DNA from: Cypionkella sp.
GTDB lineage: Bacteria > Pseudomonadota > Alphaproteobacteria > Rhodobacterales > Rhodobacteraceae
Length of the DNA: 34,392 nucleotides
Assembly (NCBI GenBank): GCA_025458525.1
Contig: JALOSF010000025.1
Coordinates: forward strand, 1-34,392
Direction: 5' to 3'
Part shown: positions 22,751-30,804 of the stretch, piece after piece
How the letters are laid out: each line of letters starts with the position of its first letter
How positions within the stretch are numbered: position 1 is the stretch's first letter
Translations under genes and position numbers: made by a program
The notes under the pieces: model-generated
Told to the model about the DNA's origin: nothing
Seen by the model: only the letters and a program-made list of their open reading frames with translations
The model's database searches: none

Positions 22751-23923
22751 ATGACCCAGACCACCCGCGACCAGGCCGCCCAGACCCTGACCCAGATCGA
22801 GGAAGTCACTGCCGTGATCCTGCCCGAACCGGGCACCGAGATCGTGCCGCTTGCCGCGGCAAGCGACGACAAGGCGCAGGACATCAGGGCGCGGATGGCC
22901 GAGCTTGACATGACCAACACCCAGTCGATCATTTCCTTCGGGTCCAAGGCCCAGGCCGAATTGCAGGTCATCAGCCAGGAAATGCTGGCCGATGTGAAGA
23001 ACAAGGATGTGGGCCCCGCCGGCGACAGCCTGCGCCAGATCGTGACAACGATCCGCGGTTTTGGCGCCGAGGAGCTTGACCTGCGGCGCGAGCGCAGCTG
23101 GTGGGAAAAGCTGACCGGCCGGGCCGCGCCCTTTGCCAAGTTCGCCGCGCGGTATGAAACGGTGCAGGCGCAGATCGACAAGGTGACAGAAGACCTGCTG
23201 CGCCACGAACACACGCTGCTGAAAGACATCAAGTCGCTGGATCTGCTCTATGAAAAGACCCTGCGCTTTTACGATGAACTGGCGCTTTACATCGCCGCCG
23301 GAGAGGCAAAGCTGGCCGATCTGGATGCCAAGGACATTCCCGCCAAAGAGGCCGAGGTGGCCGCAGCCGCACAGGACGATCAGGTCAAGATCGCCCAGGA
23401 ATTGCGCGATCTGCGCGCGGCACGCGATGATCTGGAACGCCGGGTGCATGACCTGAAACTGACCCGTCAGGTCACGATGCAATCGCTGCCCTCGATCCGG
23501 CTGGTGCAGGAAAACGACAAGTCGCTGGTGACGAAGATCAACTCGACGCTGGTGAACACCGTGCCGCTGTGGGAAACCCAATTGGCGCAAGCTGTTACCA
23601 TCCAACGCTCGCGCGAGGCGGCAGAGGCGGTGCGCGGCGCAAATGATCTGACGAATGAGCTGCTGACGAAGAATGCCGACAATCTGCGCGAAACCAACCG
23701 CGTGGTGCGCGAGGAAATGGAACGGGGCGTGTTCGATATCGAGTCGGTCAAAAAGGCCAATGCGCAGTTGATCGCGACGATCAACGACAGCCTTGCCATC
23801 GCCGATGCGGGCAAGGCCAAACGCGCCGCCGCCGAGGCCGATCTGCAAAAGATGGAAACCGAGCTGCGCGATACGCTCGCCTCGGCCCGTGCGCGCGCCA
23901 CCCCCCAACCCAGCCAAGGATAA
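22751..23923 (+). CDS. telA: TelA family toxic-anion resistance protein
   Basis: This 390-residue, highly charged, helical and coiled-coil-rich cytoplasmic protein has no signal or membrane segment. The TelA (PF05816) signature region includes 'SIISFGSKAQAELQVISQEM', 'DLRRERSWWEKLTGRAAPF', 'DKVTEDLLRHEHTLLKDIKS', 'ALYIAAGEAKLADLD' and 'LPSIRLVQENDKSLVTKINS', in the family order. Family members are linked to tellurite and cell-envelope stress (TelA/KlaA, YaaN), but no direct mechanism is established. The gene starts 38 bases after the XpaC-like gene and ends 10 bases before the DUF2927 lipoprotein, so this is a single operon. Confidence 0.92.
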   Translation: MTQTTRDQAAQTLTQIEEVTAVILPEPGTEIVPLAAASDDKAQDIRARMAELDMTNTQSIISFGSKAQAELQVISQEMLADVKNKDVGPAGDSLRQIVTTIRGFGAEELDLRRERSWWEKLTGRAAPFAKFAARYETVQAQIDKVTEDLLRHEHTLLKDIKSLDLLYEKTLRFYDELALYIAAGEAKLADLDAKDIPAKEAEVAAAAQDDQVKIAQELRDLRAARDDLERRVHDLKLTRQVTMQSLPSIRLVQENDKSLVTKINSTLVNTVPLWETQLAQAVTIQRSREAAEAVRGANDLTNELLTKNADNLRETNRVVREEMERGVFDIESVKKANAQLIATINDSLAIADAGKAKRAAAEADLQKMETELRDTLASARARATPQPSQG

Positions 23924-23933
23924 GCTCGTCCCC

Positions 23934-24893
23934 ATGCGCAGTTCTGCCGTCATTCATCTTGTCGGGTCGTTGACCTGCGCTTTGGCGCTTGCGGGCTGCG
24001 TGACGACGCCGCCACCGCCGCGCGCAACCCCCGCCGCCGCGGCCCGCCCTGCCCCCGCCGCGGTGGTGACACCACAAGCCCCGCCAAGCGCCGCGAGCGA
24101 GGCGGTGCGCCAGCATTTCGCCGGTGTCCAACGCGATCTTTTGGCCAACGGGTTGCTGCGCACCGATGGCGGCGGGCGCGACACGCCCTTCACCGACCGG
24201 ATGCTGGCGGAAAACTTCATCCGCATCGCACTTTTCGATGAATATGCGCGTGGCCCCGGCGGGCCGACGCAGCGCCAGACGGCAAGCCGCCTGCGCCGGT
24301 GGGAGGCGCCGGTGCGCGTGGGTCTGCGCTTTGGCCCTTCGGTCAGCGCCTCCAGCCGTGCGACCGACACCGCCCGGGTCAGTTCCTACCTTGCCCGGCT
24401 CAGCCGGTTGACCGGGCATCCGATTTCCCTGTCGGATTCGGCGCCCAACTTCTTTGTCTATATCGTCAACGAAGACGAACGCCGCGGGCTGGGGCCAACC
24501 GCCGCCGCGGCCCTGCCAGGGCTGTCGCCCAGCGAGATGAACGGCATCACGGCCATGCCCCTGTCCACCTATTGTCTTGTCTATGCGATGTCAGAGGGCA
24601 GTTCCGGGCGCTACAGCCGCGCCTTCGCGGTGATCCGGTCGGAACATCCCGATCTGCTGCGCCTGTCCTGCATCCACGAAGAAATCGCCCAAGGGCTTGG
24701 CCTGGCCAATGACAGCCCGCGCGCGCGCCCGTCGATCTTCAACGATGACGAGGAATTCGCGCTGCTGACCGGGCAGGACGAGTTGATGCTGCGGATCCTT
24801 TACAACCCCGCCCTGCGCCCCGGCATGACCGAGCCAGAGGCGCGGCCGATCGTAGAATCCCTTGCGCGCAGCCTTGTGGGCGGCGACAGTTGA
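23934..24893 (+). CDS. DUF2927 lipoprotein with HExxxQ metallopeptidase-like motif
   Basis: This 319-residue protein has a lipoprotein signal ending 'LALAGCVTT', a Pro/Ala-rich linker, and a DUF2927-like domain from about residue 90 ('FIRIALFDEYARGP', 'RRWEAPVRVGLRFGPSV'). Around residues 246-260 it reads 'CIHEEIAQGLGLANDS', with His248, Glu249 and Gln253; this HEExxQ motif, followed by an acidic 'NDDEEFALLTGQDELML', resembles zincin-type active sites (family-level impression). The domain occurs widely in Rhodobacterales without known function. The ATG at 23934 is 10 bases after telA. It probably acts in the periplasm, anchored to a membrane. Confidence 0.8.
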   Translation: MRSSAVIHLVGSLTCALALAGCVTTPPPPRATPAAAARPAPAAVVTPQAPPSAASEAVRQHFAGVQRDLLANGLLRTDGGGRDTPFTDRMLAENFIRIALFDEYARGPGGPTQRQTASRLRRWEAPVRVGLRFGPSVSASSRATDTARVSSYLARLSRLTGHPISLSDSAPNFFVYIVNEDERRGLGPTAAAALPGLSPSEMNGITAMPLSTYCLVYAMSEGSSGRYSRAFAVIRSEHPDLLRLSCIHEEIAQGLGLANDSPRARPSIFNDDEEFALLTGQDELMLRILYNPALRPGMTEPEARPIVESLARSLVGGDS

Positions 24894-24941
24894 CCCCGTG
24901 TCCGCCACCTCGACGGGGGCCGGGAAAAATGGAGAAGTGCC

Positions 24942-26057
24942 ATGGTTTTTGATTTCCTCAAGGGCGAGTTCATCGATGTCATTTCCTGGCTCGACGAGAC
25001 GCGCGACACGATGGTGTGGCGCTTTGAACGCCGGGGGCAGGCCATCAAATACGGCGCAAAGCTGACCGTGCGCGAAGGGCAGGCTGCGGTCTTTGTGCAT
25101 GAAGGGCAACTGGCCGATGTGTTCGGACCCGGGCTTTACATGCTCGAGACCAACAACATGCCGATCATGACCACGCTGCAGCACTGGGATCACGGCTTCA
25201 ATTCGCCGTTCAAGTCGGAAGTCTATTTCGTCAACACCACCCGGTTCAACGATCAGAAATGGGGCACCAAGAACCCCATCATGTGCCGGGACCCGGAGTT
25301 TGGCCCCGTGCGCATCCGCGCCTTTGGCACCTATTCGATGCGCGTGAGCGACCCCGCCCTGTTCCTGCGCGAAATCGTCGGCACCGATGGCGAATACACC
25401 GCCGATGAAATCTCGATGCAGATCCGCAACATCATCGTGCAGGAATTCAGCCAGACCATCGCAAGGTCCGGCATCCCCGTGCTCGACATGGCGGCCAACA
25501 CCGCCGATCTGGGCAAGATCGTCACGACAGCCATCAACCCGACGATTGCCGGCTACGGCCTGACGCTGCCGGAATTCTATATCGAAAACATCAGCCTGCC
25601 GGAGGAGGTCGAAAAGGTGCTCGACAAGCGCACCTCGATCGGGATCGCGGGGGATCTGAACAAATACATGCAGTTCAATGCCGCCGAAGGCATGGCAAAC
25701 CCCGCCTCTGGCGCTGGCGCGATGATGGGGGCAGGCATGGCCGCGGGCCTTGGTGCCGCGATGGCGCAGCAGGTCGGCCCCTGGGGCGCCGCCCCCACCG
25801 CCCAGCAGCCCGCCGCGGTTGCACCGCCGCCACCCCCGCCACCGCCCGTGGCTGCCGTGTGGCATATCGCCGAAAACGGCGCGACCAAGGGGCCGTTTGA
25901 CGAAGCCACCCTCGCCACGCTGGTCGCCGCAGGCCAGCTTTCGCGGGCCAGCATGGTCTGGACCGCCGGGCAGGACGGATGGAAGATGGCCGCAGACACG
26001 CCGCTTCGGCAGCTGTTCGACGCTGTGCCGCCACCGCCGCCACCACCGGGGCAGTGA
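24942..26057 (+). CDS. SPFH domain protein with C-terminal GYF_2 domain (YdjI/virion core type)
   Basis: This 371-residue protein starts with an SPFH-type domain (about 10-240): 'DTMVWRFERRGQAIKYGAKL', 'FVHEGQLADVFGPGLYMLET', 'EFYIENISLPEEVEKVLDKR'. It has no membrane helix. A Gly/Ala/Met-rich segment (245-290) and a run of eight prolines (295-302) lead to a GYF_2 domain (about 306-360, 'WHIAENGATKGPFDEATLAT', 'ASMVWTAGQDGW'), and the protein ends in seven prolines. GYF domains bind proline-rich peptides. Bacillus YdjI is a related SPFH protein that is placed at the membrane by YdjG/YdjH. Next gene follows after 12 bases. Confidence 0.88.
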   Translation: MVFDFLKGEFIDVISWLDETRDTMVWRFERRGQAIKYGAKLTVREGQAAVFVHEGQLADVFGPGLYMLETNNMPIMTTLQHWDHGFNSPFKSEVYFVNTTRFNDQKWGTKNPIMCRDPEFGPVRIRAFGTYSMRVSDPALFLREIVGTDGEYTADEISMQIRNIIVQEFSQTIARSGIPVLDMAANTADLGKIVTTAINPTIAGYGLTLPEFYIENISLPEEVEKVLDKRTSIGIAGDLNKYMQFNAAEGMANPASGAGAMMGAGMAAGLGAAMAQQVGPWGAAPTAQQPAAVAPPPPPPPPVAAVWHIAENGATKGPFDEATLATLVAAGQLSRASMVWTAGQDGWKMAADTPLRQLFDAVPPPPPPPGQ

Positions 26058-26069
26058 CGGACTGAAATC

Positions 26070-27167
26070 ATGCGCGACGAAGAACACCGCTGGCCCTGTG
26101 AAAGCTGCGGCGCGGACCTGCGGTTCTCGCCCGGCGACACGGCGCTCAAATGCGATCACTGTGGCCATGTGCAGGCCCTGCCGGAGGCCCCACCGGCACG
26201 CCAGACCGCGCTGGAGGAGCTTGACCTGAACGCAGCCCTTGGCAGCGGATTGCCACCCGCCGCCATGGAGGAGGTGCGGATCACCCCCTGCCCGTCCTGC
26301 GGGGCGCAGGTCGAATTCAAGGGCGCAACCCATGCCACCGAATGCCCGTTCTGCGCGACCCCGGTCGCGATCGGAACCGGCACGCAGCGGATGATCAAGC
26401 CGCAGGCCCTTTTGCCCTTTGCCCTGACCGAACGCCAGGGGCGTGATGCGATGGGCAAATGGTTGGGCAGCCTTTGGTTTGCACCGGGCGGTCTGGTGGA
26501 ATACGCCCGCAAGGGCCGCGCCCTTTCCGGCCTTTACGTTCCCTACTGGACCTTTGATGCCGCGACCCGCAGCCGTTACAGCGGTGCCCGCGGAACCTGG
26601 TATTACGAAAGCCGCACCGTCACCGTGCAGGTCAACGGACGGTCGGAGCAGCGCCAGGAACAGGTGCGCAAAACCCGCTGGAACGCGGCTTCGGGCTGGG
26701 TGTCACGCCGGTTCGACGATGTGCTGGTGCTGGCCTCGGCCAGCTTGCCCCGACGCTATACCGATGCGCTGGCCCCGTGGGATCTGGGCGCGCTGGTGCC
26801 CTATTCGCCCGATTACCTTGCCGGTTTCACCGCCGAAGGCTACACGGTCAGTCTTGCCGACGGCCAGATCATCGCACGCGAACAGATGGCTGCCCAGATC
26901 GCAAGCGATGTGCGCCATGACATCGGCGGCGACGAACAGCGCATCGACCAGATCAACACCGCGTATTCGGCAGAAACCTTCAAGCACATCCTGCTGCCGA
27001 TCTGGATGGCCGCGTATAAATACAATGGCAAGACCTATCGCTTTGTCATCAACGGCCAGACCGGCAAGGTTCAGGGCGAGCGGCCCTATTCCGCCTGGAA
27101 GATCGCCTTCGCGGTGATCCTTGCCGCGCTTGTCGCCGGTGCGATCGCCTATCTGAGCCAGCGCTAG
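26070..27167 (+). CDS. Double zinc-ribbon protein with C-terminal membrane anchor
   Basis: This 365-residue protein carries two N-terminal zinc ribbons: Cys10/Cys13/Cys28/Cys31 ('CESCG...CDHCG') and Cys74/Cys77/Cys92/Cys95 ('CPSCG...CPFC'). The middle (about 110-330) is a beta-rich region with 'LSGLYVPYWTFDAATRSRYS' and 'FKHILLPIWMAAYKYNGKTY'. One hydrophobic segment near residues 343-362 ends the chain, a tail anchor. Database names such as 'TFIIB-type zinc finger' or 'primosomal replication factor-like' are unreliable for this group. Its position after the SPFH gene and its zinc-ribbon-plus-membrane layout recall Bacillus YdjG, the membrane partner of SPFH protein YdjI. A role as membrane anchor of the SPFH assembly is my inference. 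Confidence 0.82.
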   Translation: MRDEEHRWPCESCGADLRFSPGDTALKCDHCGHVQALPEAPPARQTALEELDLNAALGSGLPPAAMEEVRITPCPSCGAQVEFKGATHATECPFCATPVAIGTGTQRMIKPQALLPFALTERQGRDAMGKWLGSLWFAPGGLVEYARKGRALSGLYVPYWTFDAATRSRYSGARGTWYYESRTVTVQVNGRSEQRQEQVRKTRWNAASGWVSRRFDDVLVLASASLPRRYTDALAPWDLGALVPYSPDYLAGFTAEGYTVSLADGQIIAREQMAAQIASDVRHDIGGDEQRIDQINTAYSAETFKHILLPIWMAAYKYNGKTYRFVINGQTGKVQGERPYSAWKIAFAVILAALVAGAIAYLSQR

Positions 27168-27239
27168 CCGCAGCCTGCCCTTTCAGCCGCCCTTGCAATC
27201 GTTTACGATAGGGCAACAATAAAGGCAGAGAGGCAGAAC

Positions 27240-28493
27240 ATGCAGGAAAAGCGGCGCGCACTCATCCTGGGTCTTGGGGCCCTCTGGCTTGGCGGCTGTG
27301 TCGGCGGTGGCGGTGGTGCGGTTGGGGCGCTGGTCTCTGGCGCGCCGGAACCCGGTATGTCGCCGGTGCCCAATGCCGGTTTCGATGCCTGGGTCGCGGG
27401 GTATAAATCCCGCGCCGCCGGGCTTGGCCTTGCACAAACCACGATTGACACGGCGTTTCGCAACGCGGGCTTCTTGCCCGGTGTGATCGAACGCGACCGC
27501 AACCAGACCGAATTCAAACGCAGCCTTGAAGATTACCTTGCCATCGCGGCAAGCCCGGAACGGGTCGCCAAGGGGCGCGCGGCGCTTGCGCGTCACCGGG
27601 GCACGCTGGCCGCCATCGAATCGCGCTATGGCGTCGAGGCCGAGGTGATTACCGCCGTCTGGGGCCTTGAAAGCCAATATGGTGAAAGGCGCGGGTCGAT
27701 CCCGATCATCTCGGCGCTGTCCACGCTTGCCTATGAAGGGCGGCGCGGGGCCTTCTTTGAACAACAGCTGACGGCTGCGCTGCGGATCTTGCAAAACGGC
27801 GACACCACCCCGGCAAACATGGTGGGCAGCTGGGCCGGCGCGATGGGCCATACGCAGTTCATCCCGACCAGCTATCTGGAATTTGCCGTCGATTTCACCG
27901 GCGATGGCCGCCGCGACATCTGGTCGGACGATCCGTCTGATGCGCTGGCCTCAACGGCTGCGTATCTCTCGCGCTCGGGCTGGCGCAAGGGCCAGCCCTG
28001 GGGCATCGAGGTGCGCTTGCCCGCGGGCTTCAACACCGGCGTCACCGGCCGCGGCAAGGGCCGCAGCGCAGAGGCCTGGTCCGGCCTTGGCGTGACAACG
28101 GCAGAGGGCGGACGCCTGCCCAACCACGGCGCAGGGTCCATCATCCTGCCGCAGGGCGCCAATGGCCCGGCCTTTTTGATTTTCAACAATTTCAACGCCA
28201 TAGCCCGTTACAACAATGCGGTGAACTATGTGATCGGCGTGGGCCACCTGTCAGACCGCCTGCGCGGCGGCGGCCCGATCCGCGGCAGCTTTCCGCCCGA
28301 TGCGATGGGCATGACCATGTCTGACCGCCAAGAGCTGCAACGCCGCCTCACCGCCGCCGGTTTCGACACCGGGGGCAGCGACGGGGTGATCGGCGGCAAG
28401 ACCCGTGCCGCGATCGAGGCGTTCCAGCGCAGCCGCGGCCTGCCGGTCACGGGCGAGCCGTCGCGTGAGCTTTTGCAAATGCTGCGCGGCTGA
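27240..28493 (+). CDS. MltB-family lytic murein transglycosylase with peptidoglycan-binding domain
   Basis: This 417-residue enzyme cleaves the glycan strand to leave 1,6-anhydro-MurNAc ends. A lipoprotein-like signal ends 'LWLGGCVGGG'. The SLT_2 domain (about 45-340) carries the catalytic glutamate in 'VWGLESQYGERRG' and the family motifs 'GSWAGAMGHTQFIPTSYLEF' and 'NFNAIARYNNAVNYVIGV'. A C-terminal PG_binding_1 domain (about 358-415) reads 'LQRRLTAAGFDTGGSDGVIG', 'KTRAAIEAFQRSRGLP'. The gene starts 72 bases after the zinc-ribbon gene with a GAGAGG ribosome site, so it may belong to the same transcript or have its own promoter; the cell-wall function fits an envelope-related operon. Confidence 0.92.
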   Translation: MQEKRRALILGLGALWLGGCVGGGGGAVGALVSGAPEPGMSPVPNAGFDAWVAGYKSRAAGLGLAQTTIDTAFRNAGFLPGVIERDRNQTEFKRSLEDYLAIAASPERVAKGRAALARHRGTLAAIESRYGVEAEVITAVWGLESQYGERRGSIPIISALSTLAYEGRRGAFFEQQLTAALRILQNGDTTPANMVGSWAGAMGHTQFIPTSYLEFAVDFTGDGRRDIWSDDPSDALASTAAYLSRSGWRKGQPWGIEVRLPAGFNTGVTGRGKGRSAEAWSGLGVTTAEGGRLPNHGAGSIILPQGANGPAFLIFNNFNAIARYNNAVNYVIGVGHLSDRLRGGGPIRGSFPPDAMGMTMSDRQELQRRLTAAGFDTGGSDGVIGGKTRAAIEAFQRSRGLPVTGEPSRELLQMLRG

Positions 28494-28547
28494 CGCCGCG
28501 CGGCGGCGCAAACGGACCATGCCGGGCATTGCGCGGGCACTCGGGCG

Positions 28548-28576
28548 TTGACTTGCCGCCCGGCCCGCGCAATAGC
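28548..28576 (+). promoter_or_regulatory. Candidate purC promoter
   Basis: TTGACT at 28548-28553 and AATAGC at 28571-28576 are separated by exactly 17 bases, upstream of purC and its CCGGAGG ribosome site. The -35 is strong, the -10 weak, as is common in Rhodobacterales. Confidence 0.45.
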
Positions 28577-28602
28577 CCATCGCATCCCGACCGGAGGCTT
28601 TC

Positions 28603-29577
28603 ATGCTCGATCTGTCCCGCGTTCTGCCCCATGCGCGCATTCCAGAACTGCCCAACCCCTATTTCGGCAAGGTGCGGGACTGCTATGACCTGCCCGCAAC
28701 AGAGGCGCATCCGGGGGGCACCCGCATCCTGATCTCGTCTGATCGGATCAGCGCCTTCGACCGGATCCTGGCCGCGATCCCCTTCAAGGGGCAGGTGCTG
28801 ACGCAGACTGCGCGGTTCTGGTTCGACCACACCGCCGATATCTGCCCCAACCACGTCATCGCCTATCCCGATCCCAATGTGGTCATCGGGCAGCGCCTGA
28901 CCATCCTGCCGGTCGAAATCGTGGTGCGCGGCTATTTGGCGGGGTCCACCTCGACCTCGATCCTCACGCAATACCGCAAGGGCGCGCGAAAGCTTTATGG
29001 GCATGACTTGCCCGACGGGTTGCGCGACAATGAAATCCTGCCCCGGCCGATCATCACACCAACGTCAAAGGCCTTTGACGGCGCCCATGACGAACCCTTG
29101 ACCGCTGCGGAAATCCTTGACCAGGGCCTGCTGACCCCCGCGCAATGGGAGGAGATCTCGGCCCATGCGCTGGCGCTTTTTGCCCGCGGCCAAAGCATGG
29201 CGGCACAGCGGGGCCTTATTCTTGTCGATACCAAATACGAATTCGGCCTTGATCCCGACGGGCGCATCCTGATCGCCGATGAAATCCACACCCCCGACTC
29301 CAGCCGCTACTGGCGCGCCGATGGCTATGCCGAGGCCTTGGCGACAGGGGGGCGCCCGCCGAGCTTTGACAAGGATGTGATCCGTGCCTGGGTGGTGGCG
29401 CGCTGCGATCCCTATCACCAGCCAATCCCCGAGATCCCGCCCCAGATGATCGAACAGACGGCTCAGACCTATATCGATGCCTTCGAGGCGATCACGGGCC
29501 AGCCTTTCGTGCCCGATATGACCGGGCCCAGCCCGCTCGACCGGGTGCGCGCCAATCTGGCACCGTGGTTCGAATGA
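28603..29577 (+). CDS. purC: Phosphoribosylaminoimidazole-succinocarboxamide synthase, long form
   Basis: This 324-residue SAICAR synthetase joins CAIR and aspartate with ATP in de novo purine synthesis. Motifs include '[10 protein letters not shown]', '[20 protein letters not shown]', '[20 protein letters not shown]', '[13 protein letters not shown]', '[16 protein letters not shown]' and '[17 protein letters not shown]'. It is about 70 residues longer than the usual ~250-residue bacterial enzyme and resembles the longer ADE1-type form; organisms of this order can also carry a short purC elsewhere, which cannot be checked here. The start has a clear CCGGAGG site. It is followed by an unrelated histidine kinase after 44 bases. 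Confidence 0.93.
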   Translation: MLDLSRVLPHARIPELPNPYFGKVRDCYDLPATEAHPGGTRILISSDRISAFDRILAAIPFKGQVLTQTARFWFDHTADICPNHVIAYPDPNVVIGQRLTILPVEIVVRGYLAGSTSTSILTQYRKGARKLYGHDLPDGLRDNEILPRPIITPTSKAFDGAHDEPLTAAEILDQGLLTPAQWEEISAHALALFARGQSMAAQRGLILVDTKYEFGLDPDGRILIADEIHTPDSSRYWRADGYAEALATGGRPPSFDKDVIRAWVVARCDPYHQPIPEIPPQMIEQTAQTYIDAFEAITGQPFVPDMTGPSPLDRVRANLAPWFE

Positions 29578-29621
29578 CCCGGGCGCCTTGCATTTTTGCC
29601 GCCGCGCCGTAAACTGCCAGC

Positions 29622-30728
29622 ATGGTTGGTGTGCAGGGTATCATCGGTTCTGGTTCGACGCCGCCCGGCGATGATCGGGCACTGGAAATATTGGGCGGGC
29701 GCGAAGGTCCGTTCCTACTGTCAGTTCTTACCGCATCGCAGGAATGCGTGAAGCTGCTCGATCCCGACGGCCGAATAACCTTCATGACTGAAAACGGCTT
29801 GCGCGCGATGGAAATCGACACGTTCGCATCGGTCGAAAGCTGCCCATGGCCCGATCTTTGGCCTGCACCCCTGCGCCCGCTCCTGCATGAGGCGTTGGAT
29901 CGTGCCCGCGCGGGTGAGCGCAGCAGTTTCGAGGCCGAATGCCCGACCGCCAAGGGGACGATGAAATGGTGGCATGTCTCGGTCCTGCCGATCCGCGATG
30001 CGGGCGGCACGGTGGACAAGATCCTTGCCTCGTCGCGCGATATCACGGAGCGCGTGCTGCGCGAACGCGACAGCCGCGCCTATGCCCTGACGCTGGAGCG
30101 CGAACTGGCCGAAAAATCCGAACTCTTGACCCAGCGCGATTTTCTGATGCGCGAGGTGGATCACCGTGTGAAGAACAGTCTGGCGCAGGTGGCCTCGATC
30201 CTGCGGTTGCAGGCCCGACGTTCGTCCGCCGACGCGCGCGGCGCGCTGGACGAGGCCGCGCGCCGCGTCGCCTCGATCGCCCGGGTCCACGAACAGTTGC
30301 AATCGAGCGGCGATATGCGCAGCATTCCCGTGATTGCCCTGATCCGGCGGCTGTGTTCCGAACTGGCCCTGTCTCTGGACCGTCAGATTGATGTCCCCGC
30401 CGATGACGCGGCCGATCTGCCGATGCTGTCGGAACGCGCCTCGGCGCTTTGCATCATTCTGAGCGAGCTTGTGGCAAACGCCGCGCGCCATGGCGTCGGC
30501 AGCGATCCGATCCGTGTCAACCTCGATCACATCGGCCAAGGTCCGGCGGTGGCCCGGCTTTGCGTGCGCAATGCCGCAACTGGCCCCCGCCCCGACCCTA
30601 CCGCGCGCGAGGCAGGACTTGGCTCCTTGATCTGCGAGACTTATGCGGCCACGCTGTCGGGGCAACTGGACTGGACCTTTGCCGAGGGGCAGATGGTCGC
30701 GCGCCTGGTGTTTTCACCCGAGGCGTAA
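29622..30728 (+). CDS. PAS-domain sensor histidine kinase, HisKA_2 family
   Basis: This 368-residue soluble kinase has an N-terminal PAS domain (about 30-145, ending 'ASSRDITERVLRERDSR'), then a HisKA_2 phosphoacceptor with His181 in 'MREVDHRVKNSLAQVASILR', and an HATPase part with the N-box 'IILSELVANAARHGVG' and G-box 'GLGSLICETYAATLSGQ'. There is no membrane segment, so it senses a cytoplasmic signal. HisKA_2/HWE kinases in alphaproteobacteria often feed the PhyR general stress response or light sensing; no LOV-type cysteine motif (NCRFL) is visible in its PAS. No response regulator lies nearby. The signal and partner are unknown. Confidence 0.86.
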   Translation: MVGVQGIIGSGSTPPGDDRALEILGGREGPFLLSVLTASQECVKLLDPDGRITFMTENGLRAMEIDTFASVESCPWPDLWPAPLRPLLHEALDRARAGERSSFEAECPTAKGTMKWWHVSVLPIRDAGGTVDKILASSRDITERVLRERDSRAYALTLERELAEKSELLTQRDFLMREVDHRVKNSLAQVASILRLQARRSSADARGALDEAARRVASIARVHEQLQSSGDMRSIPVIALIRRLCSELALSLDRQIDVPADDAADLPMLSERASALCIILSELVANAARHGVGSDPIRVNLDHIGQGPAVARLCVRNAATGPRPDPTAREAGLGSLICETYAATLSGQLDWTFAEGQMVARLVFSPEA

Positions 30729-30734
30729 CAGTGT

Positions 30735-30778
30735 TTGCGCTAACAAAGGCAAAACGGCTATAGGTCGGGCACCCGACC
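30735..30778 (+). promoter_or_regulatory. Candidate promoter and overlapping dyad before the sugar kinase gene
   Basis: TTGCGC (30735-30740) and TATAGG (30759-30764) are 18 bases apart. A dyad GGTCGGG-CA-CCCGACC (30763-30778) starts within the -10 and covers the expected transcription start, the typical place for a repressor operator. A GGAGG ribosome site follows before 30805. Confidence 0.45.
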
Positions 30779-30804
30779 GCCCACCCCATCCGCCGGAGGT
30801 TCCG

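Noticed and set aside
24591..26333. 580-codon minus-strand frame opposite the SPFH gene
   Set aside because: Shadow frame, antisense to the SPFH-GYF_2 and flanking genes; no domain seen.
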